Source: Micromonospora radicis (lineage in GTDB: Bacteria > Actinomycetota > Actinomycetes > Mycobacteriales > Micromonosporaceae). Taken from it: DNA of 64,000 bases. Location of the stretch: NCBI RefSeq assembly GCF_003583405.1, contig NZ_QXEC01000014.1, positions 62,001-126,000 of the forward strand, written 5' to 3'. The stretch's first letter is position 1; each line of letters starts with the position of its first letter. This document shows positions 24,358-32,839 of this stretch, piece by piece. The position numbers and the translations under genes are program-made. The notes beneath the pieces were generated by a model that saw only the letters and a program-made list of their open reading frames with translations, was not told the DNA's origin and did not search any database.

Positions 24358-25992
24358 CTAGCCGGGCCGGGCACCCGTACGGCGGCGCAGCACCGCCGCA
24401 CCGGCCAGTGCCGCCACCGCCAGGGCGGCCAGCAGCACCTCCGGCAACACACCGACCCGGGTGGCCAGCGTGCGCCCCTGCGTCAGCGGCAGCTGCCGTA
24501 CCACCACCGCGCGGGTGTTGAACCCGGTCGCATCGCTTACCCGCCCGTCGGGGGAGACGAACCCGGACACGCCGACCGTGGAGGCCATCAACGCCGGCCG
24601 GCCGTGCTCCACCGCCCGCAGCCGCACCATGGCCAACTGCTGGCGGGCCTCCGCCACGTCGAAGGTGGCGTTGTTGGTCTGCACCACCAGCAGCTGCGCC
24701 CCACCGATCACGGTGTCGCGGACCAGCCCGTCGTAGGCGACCTCGAAGCAGATCACGTCACCGAGCACCACCGCCGGGGTACGCACCACCCCCGGCTCGG
24801 TGCCGGCGACGAAGTCGGCGCGGACCCGGTCGACCTGCTTGCTCACCATCCGGGCGATGTTCCGCAGCGGCACGTACTCGGCGAACGGCACCGGATGCCG
24901 CTTGATGTACAGCTGCTCCAGGTCCGGGCCGCTACCCGGACGCCACAGCAGCCCCGCGTTGCGCACCTGCCCCTGCTCGGGACCGGACAGCACCGCGCCG
25001 ACCAGGATCGGCACCCCGACGGCGTCGGCGGCGGCGGAGATCCGGGCACCGGCGGCCGGGTTACGCAGCGGGTCGATGTCGCTGGCGTTCTCCGGCCACA
25101 CCACCAGGTCCGGTCGGGGCCGGGCCCCGGCGGCGACCTCACCGGCGAGTTCGATGGTGGCGTTGACGTGGTTGTCGAGCACCGCCTGCCGTTGGGCGTT
25201 GAAGTCCAGCCCGAGCCGCGGCACGTTGCCCTGCACGATCGCCACCGTGACGTGCTGCCCGCCGGCGGGCGCCGCCAACGGCACCAGCAGGCCACCGGTG
25301 AGCAGCAGCACCACGACCGCACCGGCACCGGCGGCCGGCGCCCACCACCGGTCGCCGCTGCCCCGCCGGGCCTGGGCCAGCCACCAGACACCGGCCACGA
25401 GCAGCCCACCGGTCAACGCCACCGCGAAGGTCACCAGCGGCGCGCCGCCGAGCGCGGCCAACCGCAGCAGCGGCGACTCGTCCTGCGCGAACGCCAGCCG
25501 CCCCCACGGGAACCCACCGAACGGGGTGCGGTCGCGCAGCGCCTCCTGCCCCACCCACAGCACCCCGGTCAGCGGCGGCCACAGCGCCGGGATCCGGTCG
25601 GCCAGCGGCGACACCCACGCCGTGGCGGTGCCCAACAGCGCCAGGTAGCCGGCCTGCAACAGGAACAGCAGCAGCCACGGCAGGTAGCCGGTGTGCAGGT
25701 TCGTCCACGCCAACAAGGGCGCGAACAGGGCCACCCCGGTCAGGAAACCCAGCCCGGCGCCGGCCCGCAGCCGCCGCCGGTGGGTGGCGGCGGCCAGTAG
25801 CGCCACCCCCACCGGCGCCAGCGGCCACCACCCGTACGGTGGGAACGCCAGCAGCAGCGCCAGCCCGGCGGCGACCGCTATCGGCACGGCCACCGGCAGC
25901 CGCAGCGGCCGTGGGGCGGGTTCGGGACGCCCGGGCGCGGTCGGCGCGGCGGCGGGGTCCACGGTCGGTGCGGGCGAGTCGGGGGCGATCAC
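24358..25992 (-). CDS. lnt: Apolipoprotein N-acyltransferase
   Basis: The 544-aa protein has about seven membrane helices in its first half and a nitrilase-type domain with the catalytic triad Glu301 (VVWPENAS), Lys364 (YIKRHPVPF) and Cys415 (GDVICFEVAYDG). It adds the third acyl chain to lipoproteins at the outer face of the membrane. A Pro/Ala-rich N-terminal extension of about 30 residues precedes the first helix. It is probably co-transcribed with ppm1. Confidence 0.93.
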   Translation of the reverse strand: MIAPDSPAPTVDPAAAPTAPGRPEPAPRPLRLPVAVPIAVAAGLALLLAFPPYGWWPLAPVGVALLAAATHRRRLRAGAGLGFLTGVALFAPLLAWTNLHTGYLPWLLLFLLQAGYLALLGTATAWVSPLADRIPALWPPLTGVLWVGQEALRDRTPFGGFPWGRLAFAQDESPLLRLAALGGAPLVTFAVALTGGLLVAGVWWLAQARRGSGDRWWAPAAGAGAVVVLLLTGGLLVPLAAPAGGQHVTVAIVQGNVPRLGLDFNAQRQAVLDNHVNATIELAGEVAAGARPRPDLVVWPENASDIDPLRNPAAGARISAAADAVGVPILVGAVLSGPEQGQVRNAGLLWRPGSGPDLEQLYIKRHPVPFAEYVPLRNIARMVSKQVDRVRADFVAGTEPGVVRTPAVVLGDVICFEVAYDGLVRDTVIGGAQLLVVQTNNATFDVAEARQQLAMVRLRAVEHGRPALMASTVGVSGFVSPDGRVSDATGFNTRAVVVRQLPLTQGRTLATRVGVLPEVLLAALAVAALAGAAVLRRRTGARPG

Positions 25993-26074
25993 GCGCCGAA
26001 GGCTACCTGGCCGTCACCGCCGTGCGCGCCACCGGCCGCCGGGGCCGACTCGGCGGCTGCCGGGCGTGGCGGGT

Positions 26075-27655
26075 TCACCGGCGGCGGGCCACCAGCACCG
26101 CGTCGTGGATCACCACCTCGCGGCCCTGTGGATCCAGGCCCGGCCGCGGCCGGGCCTGCGCCACCAGCACCTCGAACCGCCCGGCGGGCAACTCCTCGGC
26201 CACCTGCTCGGCGGTGAACATCATCTCCGGGAAGTGCATCCGGCGGGCCGTGGTGCGCAGGTCCCACGGGTGATGCCCGACGATCAGCAGCCGCCCACCG
26301 GGGGCCACCGCCGCGGCCAACCGGGCGAACACCTCCCGCCGCGGCTGCGTCGGCAGGTGCAGGAACTGCGCCGACACCAGGTCGTACGCGGCCGGCGCCG
26401 GCGACCACCGCAGCAGGTCCGCGTGGGTCCACTCGATCAGCTCGGCGACCTGCGCACCGGCGGCCCGGGCGTGTTCCGCGGCCCGCCGCAGCGCGGTGGC
26501 GGAGATGTCCACCCCGGTGACCCGCCAGCCCCGCCCGGCCAACCACACCGCGTCGGCGCCCTCACCACTGCCCACGTCCAGGGCCCGCCCCGGCGGCAGG
26601 CCGTCGACCTCGGCGACCAACTGCGGATTGGCCTGCCCGCTCCACACCGCCGGCCGGGACTGGTAGCGGTGCTCCCACGCCGCCTCGGTGAACATCGTCT
26701 TCTGCTGCCGCCGGTAGGCGGCCACCGCCTCGCGGGTCTCCTCCGCCATCAGATCCGCGTTGATCGCCGCACCGGCCGTCACACCGGCCGCGGCGGCCCC
26801 GATCACCTGCGCGGCCACGTCGGTGACGTTGCCGGCCACCCACACCCCCGGCACCGCCGTGGCGCCGGTCGGGTCGGCCGGCACCTGCCAGCCGACCGGA
26901 TGACCGCCCAGCTGTGCCTCGACCGGCGGCAACCCCAACGACTCCAGCAACGTCGACCGGGCCGTCACGCGTGGGGCCACCACCAGCGCGTCCAACTCCA
27001 CCCGTTCACCGGAGGCCAGCCGCACCCCGGTGAGCCGGTCGTCGACCACCTCCACCTCGGCCACCGGGCCGGGCACCACCGTCACCGCGCGGGCGGCGAG
27101 CCGCTCGGCCTGCTCGGCGTCGGGTGCCGGCCCGTCGTGCAGCAGGAGCAGCACGTGCGGGCTCCACTGCCGCCACAGCTGCGCCTGGTGAACCGCCAGC
27201 GGCCCGGTGGCCAGCACCCCGATCCGCCGGTCGGCCACCTCCCGCCCATGGCAGTACGGGCAGTGCAGCACGTCCCGACCCCACCGCTGGGTCAACCCGG
27301 GCACCTCGGGCAGTTCGTCGACAAGTCCCGTGGTGACCAGCAGCCGCCGGGCCCGCACGGTCGGCCGCCCGTCGACGGTGACCAGGAAACCGTCCGGTGC
27401 GCCCGCGACGGCGTCGACCCGGCCGGTGACGATCCGCCCGCCGTAGCCGGTCACCTCACCCCGCCCGACGGCCAGCAGTTCCGCCGGCGGGATGCCCTCC
27501 CGCCCGAGGTAGTTGTGCACCCCGTCGGCGGGGGCGTTGCGCGGCTCACCGGCATCGACCACCAGCACCGAGCGGCGGGCCCGGGCCAGCGTCGCGGCCC
27601 CCGCCAACCCGGCGGCACCGCCGCCGACCACCACCACGTCGTACTCGTCGTCCAT
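26075..27655 (-). CDS. Thioredoxin-reductase-like flavoprotein fused to a SAM methyltransferase
   Basis: The 526-aa product starts MDDEYDVVVVGGGAAGLAGA (FAD site) and carries C-P-Y-C in DVLHCPYCHGRE near residue 133, the redox pair of low-molecular-weight thioredoxin reductases. After about residue 310 a class I methyltransferase follows (ALDVGSGEGADAVWLAGRGWRVTGVD). The frame is continuous through a linker of some 30 residues, so the fusion is real. Such bifunctional proteins are known by annotation in actinobacteria, but the methyl acceptor is unknown to me. A start at 27715 is less likely. The divergent XRE-cupin gene probably regulates it. Confidence 0.85.
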   Translation of the reverse strand: MDDEYDVVVVGGGAAGLAGAATLARARRSVLVVDAGEPRNAPADGVHNYLGREGIPPAELLAVGRGEVTGYGGRIVTGRVDAVAGAPDGFLVTVDGRPTVRARRLLVTTGLVDELPEVPGLTQRWGRDVLHCPYCHGREVADRRIGVLATGPLAVHQAQLWRQWSPHVLLLLHDGPAPDAEQAERLAARAVTVVPGPVAEVEVVDDRLTGVRLASGERVELDALVVAPRVTARSTLLESLGLPPVEAQLGGHPVGWQVPADPTGATAVPGVWVAGNVTDVAAQVIGAAAAGVTAGAAINADLMAEETREAVAAYRRQQKTMFTEAAWEHRYQSRPAVWSGQANPQLVAEVDGLPPGRALDVGSGEGADAVWLAGRGWRVTGVDISATALRRAAEHARAAGAQVAELIEWTHADLLRWSPAPAAYDLVSAQFLHLPTQPRREVFARLAAAVAPGGRLLIVGHHPWDLRTTARRMHFPEMMFTAEQVAEELPAGRFEVLVAQARPRPGLDPQGREVVIHDAVLVARRR

Positions 27656-27711
27656 CCCGTGCCCCCTTGTCGGTTCGTCCCGCCACACGCTGCCCCGACC
27701 AGCACAGGACG

Positions 27712-27725
27712 GCAAGTATTCTTGC
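27712..27725. promoter_or_regulatory. Candidate XRE operator/promoter in the divergent region
   Basis: GCAAG-TATT-CTTGC is a perfect 5-bp dyad ending 4 bp before the ATG of the regulator. TATTCT within it (27717-27722) could be a -10 element for a leaderless transcript. Position suggests autorepression and control of the divergent oxidoreductase. Confidence 0.55.
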
Positions 27726-27729
27726 TGTT

Positions 27730-28311
27730 ATGGCAAACGACGAGGGGGCGGTGCTGGCGGCGGTGGGCCCCCGACTACGGGCCCTGCGCAAACAGCGCGG
27801 CACCACCCTCAGCGAACTCGCCCACGCCACCGGCATCTCGGTGAGCACCCTGTCCCGGCTGGAATCCGGCCACCGCCGCCCCACCCTGGAACTGCTACTG
27901 CCGCTGGCCCGCGCCCACCAGGTGCCGCTGGACGAACTGGTCGGCGCACCCGCTGTCGGCGACCCCCGGGTACGGACCCGCCCGATCGTGCGCCACGGCA
28001 TGACCTTCCTGCCACTGACCCGCCGACCCGGCGGGCTACAGGCGTTCAAACAGATCCTGCCCCCGCACACCCCACCCGACCCGCGACCAAAGTCCCACGA
28101 GGGCTACGAGTGGCTGTACGTGCTCTCCGGCCGGCTACGCCTGCACCTGGGCGAACACGACCTGATCCTCGAACCGGGAGAGGTCGCCGAGTTCGACACC
28201 CGGGTGCCGCACTGCGTCACCAACCCCGGCCCGGAACCCACCGAGGTCCTCCACCTGTTCGGCCCGCAGGGCGAACGCCTGCACGTACGGGCCCGCCCCG
28301 CCGCCAGCTGA
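27730..28311 (+). CDS. XRE-family regulator with C-terminal cupin domain
   Basis: The 193-aa protein has a helix-turn-helix at about 25-55 (TTLSELAHATGISVSTLSRLESG) and a cupin at about 105-185 with H-E-G-Y-E-W-L-Y-V-L-S-G and P-H-C-V-T-N-P-G. This layout typifies small-molecule-responsive repressors of divergent oxidoreductase or detoxification genes. The ATG sits 4 bp after a perfect dyad and no Shine-Dalgarno is visible, so leaderless translation is likely. A hairpin terminator follows at 28375. Confidence 0.9.
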   Translation: MANDEGAVLAAVGPRLRALRKQRGTTLSELAHATGISVSTLSRLESGHRRPTLELLLPLARAHQVPLDELVGAPAVGDPRVRTRPIVRHGMTFLPLTRRPGGLQAFKQILPPHTPPDPRPKSHEGYEWLYVLSGRLRLHLGEHDLILEPGEVAEFDTRVPHCVTNPGPEPTEVLHLFGPQGERLHVRARPAAS

Positions 28312-28374
28312 CCTCCACCCGGTGACCCGAACGCCACCGCCGGCAGGCCCAGCTCGGGGACCACCACAAGCGAA

Positions 28375-28404
28375 ATCGGGGCGCGGCGGATGCCGCGCCC
28401 CGAT
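28375..28404. terminator. Terminator after the XRE-cupin gene
   Basis: ATCGGGGCGCGGC (28375-28387) pairs perfectly with 28392-28404 over 13 bp with loop GGAT. Confidence 0.8.
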
Positions 28405-28763
28405 GCTCCCAGGCCCCTCCCGGCCGGTGCGGCGAGAATGGGGCGCCACGACCTTCGGACCGACCGGACGGCGACTGGCTGTCCCCGTCGGGCCGTTGTC
28501 TACTGGCCGTACACCTCACCCTGCCCGTACACCGGTTACCGCGGCCGGTTCGCGCCGCCCCGCCGACCCCCGCCCGCTGGACCTGGCCGCCGCGACGACG
28601 TGCACCATGTCGCTCGGCCAGCGGACGAAGGGACGAAGCGAACAACAGCCGCTTCCCGTGGTAGGACTCAAAGACGGTACGTGGCCCACCCCCGGCCTTG
28701 TCAACCCACCCCCGACGAGTCGTCGTACCACCTCGGCGTGTCGCACCCGGATCACCGCGCGCG
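28405..28763. other. Non-coding stretch between XRE-cupin and the MutL-like gene
   Basis: I see no supportable gene. Frames open on either strand here have low-complexity Arg/Gly/Pro composition without domain motifs. The MutL-like gene ends on its right side, so this is a shared 3' region. Confidence 0.4.
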
Positions 28764-30095
28764 TCAGCGCAGCAGCGTACGCAACAGCGCCCGCGCCGCC
28801 CCGGGATGCTCGGCCGCCAGCAGACCCGCCGCGGCCAGCACGTACTCGGCGTCCACCACCGGCCGGGCAGCCCGCGGCAACGCCCACCCACCGGCATGAT
28901 CGGTCAACACCGCGTCCAGCACCCCCACCGCGTCGTTGTCCCGGGCGTGGCGCAACACCCCACCCGAACCGACCAGCAGCCGCACATCCCGCAGATCCCG
29001 CCCGGCCCGCTCTCCGGTACCCACCCCACGGGCATGCCGCCGCAACGCCACCGTCGCCGCCAACGCCGCGATCCGCGCGTCCACCGCCCGCCCCGCCGCA
29101 TCCGCCGGCAGAAACCCCGGATCCGCGGCCCGCAGCGCCGCCGCGGCCGTCAACCCGTCCACCTCCGCCGGCCCGACCAGCCGCTCCTCGGCCGCCGCCC
29201 GCACCACCCCCGGCGCACTCCACCGCATCCCCAGGTCACCCTCGACGGTCCGGGCCCGCCACAACGCACCGGCCACCTCCCGGCCCGGCCCGTCGGCCCG
29301 CTCGTCCGGCGTCAGCACCGAGTACACGTCGGTGGTGGCCCCACCCACGTCGACCACCACCAGATCCCCACCGGCCACCTCGGCCAGCGCTTCCACCCCG
29401 GTCAGCACCGCGTCCGGCGTCGCCGCCCGCACCAGCCGGGCGAACCGGCCACCCCGCGACAACCCCTTACCGCCGATCACATGACGCAGGAACACCTGCC
29501 GGATCGCCGCCCGCGCCGACAACGGCGCCAACACCCCGATGCGGGGCAACACGTTGTCCGCCACCGTCACCGGCACCCCCGCACCCACCAGCAGCGCGTG
29601 CAGTTCGGCCCGTACCTCGACGTTGCCGGCCAACACCACCGGCACCCGCCAGCGGGCCCGCGCCAACCGGGTCGCGTTGTGCGTCAACGTCTCGGCGTCA
29701 CCACCGTCGGTACCCCCCACCAGCAACACCACGTCCGGGCGGGCCGCCCGCAACGCCGACAACCCGACCCGACCGAGCCGACCCGCGGCCACATGCACCA
29801 CGTCCGCCCCCGCCGACAACCCCACCCGCCGACCCGCCTGCGCCGTCACCAACGGCTCGTAGCCGACCACCGCCAGCCGCAACCCACCCCCGGCCGACGA
29901 GCACACGTACCACGGCACGTCGACCACCCCCGGCCCGGACACCACCGCCGCCACCGCCGCGTCCAACCCGTGCAACACATCGGTGCCGACCGTGGTCGGC
30001 ACCGCCGCCGCCGCGACCAGCCCACCGCCGTCGAGGTCGACCACCGCGACCTTCGTGTACGTCGAACCGACGTCGGCGCAGACCGCGACGCTCAC
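28764..30095 (-). CDS. MutL/GlmL-like ATPase, probable aminomutase reactivating factor
   Basis: The 443-aa protein starts VSVAVCADVGSTYTKVAVVD, an actin/hexokinase-fold phosphate motif, with a second one at VVVDVGGATTDVYSV. It belongs to the GlmL/MutL group found beside B12-dependent glutamate or amino mutases. It is unrelated to mismatch-repair MutL. By context it may protect or reactivate the KamDE aminomutase (inference). The GTG at 30095 overlaps the Kal stop (GTGA). The frame is open further upstream to 30197 but that part lies inside kal. Confidence 0.85.
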   Translation of the reverse strand: MSVAVCADVGSTYTKVAVVDLDGGGLVAAAAVPTTVGTDVLHGLDAAVAAVVSGPGVVDVPWYVCSSAGGGLRLAVVGYEPLVTAQAGRRVGLSAGADVVHVAAGRLGRVGLSALRAARPDVVLLVGGTDGGDAETLTHNATRLARARWRVPVVLAGNVEVRAELHALLVGAGVPVTVADNVLPRIGVLAPLSARAAIRQVFLRHVIGGKGLSRGGRFARLVRAATPDAVLTGVEALAEVAGGDLVVVDVGGATTDVYSVLTPDERADGPGREVAGALWRARTVEGDLGMRWSAPGVVRAAAEERLVGPAEVDGLTAAAALRAADPGFLPADAAGRAVDARIAALAATVALRRHARGVGTGERAGRDLRDVRLLVGSGGVLRHARDNDAVGVLDAVLTDHAGGWALPRAARPVVDAEYVLAAAGLLAAEHPGAARALLRTLLR

Positions 30096-30487
30096 GCCAC
30101 CGGCGGTACGACCACCGTGCCGGTCGCCGTCACCGCCACCACCGGCTCGGCCAACACCTCGGCCGCCGACTCGCCCCGATCCGGCCGCCCCCGGCACACC
30201 ACCCGCGCCTCGAAGTCGATGGTGCGGCTACGGGTACCCACCCGCGTCACCGTCGCCACCACCTCCAGCACGTCCCCGGCCCGCATCGGCGCCCGGAACT
30301 GCACATCCGAGTACGAGGCGAACAAACCCTCGTCACCATCGGTACGAATGCACACCTCGGTGGCCACGTCACCGAACAACCCCAACGCGTACGCCCCGTC
30401 GACCAGGTCGCCCGCGTAGTGGGCATGCGAGTACGGCACGTACCGCCGATGCGTCACGGTCAACCCGACCCGGGAATCAGTCATCAC
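30092..30487 (-). CDS. kal: 3-aminobutyryl-CoA ammonia-lyase (hotdog fold)
   Basis: This 131-aa hotdog-fold protein has RRYVPYSHAHYAGDLVDGAYAL and VQFRAPMRAGDVLEVVATV, matching Kal, which deaminates 3-aminobutyryl-CoA to crotonyl-CoA in lysine fermentation. Related thioesterases are a possible alternative. Its place between kamE and the MutL-like gene, with overlaps at both ends, supports Kal. The start is a GTG at 30487 or an ATG one codon later (30484). Confidence 0.8.
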   Translation of the reverse strand: MMTDSRVGLTVTHRRYVPYSHAHYAGDLVDGAYALGLFGDVATEVCIRTDGDEGLFASYSDVQFRAPMRAGDVLEVVATVTRVGTRSRTIDFEARVVCRGRPDRGESAAEVLAEPVVAVTATGTVVVPPVA

Positions 30488-31239
30488 TTCGCCCTCTTGT
30501 TCATGATCAACGCATGGACCAGGTAACTGGCCACCTCACCCGGCGTGGTACCCCGACCGAAGATCCGATCCACCCCCAACTCGGCGGTCATCGTCTCGTC
30601 GAACCGCGGCCCACCCACGATCAGCAGCGGCCGCCTCCCCGCCGGCATCGCCTCCCGGAACGCCGCCGACATCTCCCGCGTGTTGTGCAGATGCGCATCC
30701 CGCTGCGTCACCACCTGCGACACCAACACCGCATCGGCCCGCTCCACCCGAGCCGCCTCCACCAACTCCGGCACACTCACCTGCGCCCCCAGATTGGTGA
30801 CCTTCAACTCCCGGTAGTACTCCAGGCCCTTCTCCCCCGCGATGCCCTTGACGTTGAGGATCGCGTCGATGCCCACCGTGTGCGCGTCCGTGCCGATACA
30901 CGCCCCCACCACCGACAACTTGCGCCGCAACCGCTGCTTCACCACCGCGTTGACCTCCTTGGCACCCAGCAGCGGAAAGTCCCGCTCCACCACCTGCACC
31001 GCCGCCAGGTCCACCAGATGGTTCACCCGCCCGTACACCACGAAGAAGGTGAACCCGTCACCCATCTGCTTCGCGTGCACCAGCATCGCCGGATCCATGC
31101 CCATCTTGTTCGCCAACTGGACCGCCGCACCCTCGGCACGCTTGTCATGCGGCACCGGCAACGTGAACGACATCTGCACCATGCCGTCACCCGTCGTGTC
31201 CCCGTACGGCCGCACGACCTTCTTCTCCGGCGCGCTCAC
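30484..31239 (-). CDS. kamE: Lysine 5,6-aminomutase beta subunit
   Basis: The 251-aa protein has the B12-binding motif D-A-H-T-V-G (118-123) in GACIGTDAHTVGIDAIL and a following Lys131 in NVKG that corresponds to the PLP-anchoring lysine of the family. The N-terminal dimerisation domain precedes it. With KamD it converts L-beta-lysine to 3,5-diaminohexanoate using adenosylcobalamin and PLP. It overlaps kamD and kal by 4 bp each. No cobalamin riboswitch was seen upstream of the operon. Confidence 0.93.
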   Translation of the reverse strand: MSAPEKKVVRPYGDTTGDGMVQMSFTLPVPHDKRAEGAAVQLANKMGMDPAMLVHAKQMGDGFTFFVVYGRVNHLVDLAAVQVVERDFPLLGAKEVNAVVKQRLRRKLSVVGACIGTDAHTVGIDAILNVKGIAGEKGLEYYRELKVTNLGAQVSVPELVEAARVERADAVLVSQVVTQRDAHLHNTREMSAAFREAMPAGRRPLLIVGGPRFDETMTAELGVDRIFGRGTTPGEVASYLVHALIMNKRAK

Positions 31240-32816
31240 CGGCCGACCCCTTCCAGGATCTCCGTCGCCGGGTTGTAGTAGTCGCCCTCGTGCCGCGCCA
31301 CCCCGTCCAGGCCCTTACCCCGATCCGCAGGCCGCTTCATGATCCCGAACGTGCCCTCGGCGATCGCCGACAACAACGACTGCTCACCGATGCGCTCCAA
31401 CAACTCCACCGCCGCACCGAGCACCCCATTCGCCCGCTGCTGGATGAACCCACCCGGCGCCGGCACGAAGTCCTCGTGCAACCCACCCGCCGCACCCAAC
31501 ACGTACCGCACGTTCTGCAAAGCGATGTCCCGATCCGACAACCACGGCGTCACCACCGCCTCGGTCATCATCCCCACCAGCAGAATCCCCTGCCCGGTCA
31601 TCGCACCGACCAGATTGAAGAACCCGTCGAGCAGATTGCCCCGGAACACGTCACCGGTCATGTGCTTCGTCGGCGGCATCCACTTCAACGGCGCATCCGG
31701 AAACAACTCCCGCGCCAACAACGCGTGCGCCAACTCCAACCGCAACGACTCCGGCACATCCGGACTGATCTCGAACGCGTGCCCCAACCCCAACTGCCAG
31801 TCCGCCAACCCCGCCTCATGCGCGAAGTACTCGTTCAGCAACTGCGACACCGTCACCGTGTGCGCCTCGTCCACCGCATCCGCGGTGGTCAGATAGTTGT
31901 CCTCACCGGTGTTGATGATGATCCCCGCCCGCGCGTGCACCTGCCGCGAGAACCGCTGGTCCACGAACGTACGCACCGGATTGATGTCCCGGAACAGAAT
32001 CCCGTACATCGAATCGTTGAGCATCATGTCCAGCCGCTCAAGACCCGCCAGGGTCGCCATCTCCGGCATACACAGACCCGAGGCGTAGTTCGTCAACCGC
32101 ACATAACGGCCCAACTCCTTCGACGAGGAGTCCAACGCCGCCCGCATCAACCGAAAGTTCTCCTGCGTCGCGTACGTACCCGCGAACCCCTCCCGAGTCG
32201 CCCCCTCCGGCACATAGTCCAACAACGACTGCCCCGTCGACCGGATCACCGCGATCACATCCGCACCGGCCCGCGCCGCCGCCTGCGCCTGCGGAATGTC
32301 CTCGTAGATATCCCCCGTCGCCACGATCAGATAGATCCACGGCCGCCGCGCCGGATCCCCGTACCGCCGCACCAACCGGTCCCGCTCCGCACGCCGCCGG
32401 TCGATCTGCCGCACCCCCACGCCCACCGCCCGCCGCGCCGCCCGCCGCGCCACCGTCGCCGCCCGCCCCGACGGCACCACGAACCGCACCGAACCCGCCG
32501 CCGCCTTCTGCGCCAACAACGTGACGTCCGAGACACCCTCCCGGACCAGCGCGTCGAACACCGGCACCGCCACCCCGTGGCCCAACCCGACATCCGCCAC
32601 CACCGCGTCGACCAACCGGTTCACCCACGGAATGCCATCCGGATCAGCACCAGCCACCCCGGCCAGCCGCAACACCGCCCGCTCCACCGACACCGTCGTA
32701 TGGCTACGCGCCAACTCCACCACCGGCCGACCAGCCCGCCGCGCCAACTCCCGCGCCCGCGCCACCAACACCGGATCCAGGTCAAGCTTCCCCGTCACCA
32801 CGGACCAGCCCACCAC
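31236..32816 (-). CDS. kamD: Lysine 5,6-aminomutase alpha subunit
   Basis: At 526 aa it has the usual length of KamD. Recognisable family stretches include ATGDIYEDIPQAQAAARAGA, the Ser/Thr-rich loop RSTGQSLLDYVPEGAT and INTGEDNYLTTADAVDEAHT. It forms the TIM barrel that holds PLP and substrate above the B12 carried by KamE. The start is a GTG at 32816; a later GTG (32798, product MTGKLDLDP) is possible. Size, partners and neighbouring Kdd favour lysine rather than ornithine aminomutase. Confidence 0.92.
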   Translation of the reverse strand: MVGWSVVTGKLDLDPVLVARARELARRAGRPVVELARSHTTVSVERAVLRLAGVAGADPDGIPWVNRLVDAVVADVGLGHGVAVPVFDALVREGVSDVTLLAQKAAAGSVRFVVPSGRAATVARRAARRAVGVGVRQIDRRRAERDRLVRRYGDPARRPWIYLIVATGDIYEDIPQAQAAARAGADVIAVIRSTGQSLLDYVPEGATREGFAGTYATQENFRLMRAALDSSSKELGRYVRLTNYASGLCMPEMATLAGLERLDMMLNDSMYGILFRDINPVRTFVDQRFSRQVHARAGIIINTGEDNYLTTADAVDEAHTVTVSQLLNEYFAHEAGLADWQLGLGHAFEISPDVPESLRLELAHALLARELFPDAPLKWMPPTKHMTGDVFRGNLLDGFFNLVGAMTGQGILLVGMMTEAVVTPWLSDRDIALQNVRYVLGAAGGLHEDFVPAPGGFIQQRANGVLGAAVELLERIGEQSLLSAIAEGTFGIMKRPADRGKGLDGVARHEGDYYNPATEILEGVGR

Positions 32817-32839
32817 AGCGTCGACGCCTCGCCCACGAC

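Noticed and set aside
28217..28897. Minus-strand frame across the XRE-cupin/MutL-like gap as a gene
   Set aside because: It overlaps both neighbouring genes, has no family motifs and an Arg/Gly composition typical of shadow frames.
30484..32816. Aminomutase pair as ornithine 4,5-aminomutase (OraS/OraE)
   Set aside because: OraS is about 120 aa and OraE about 730 aa; here the subunits are 526 and 251 aa with B12 motif in the smaller one, and Kdd and KamA are adjacent, as in lysine 5,6-aminomutase.
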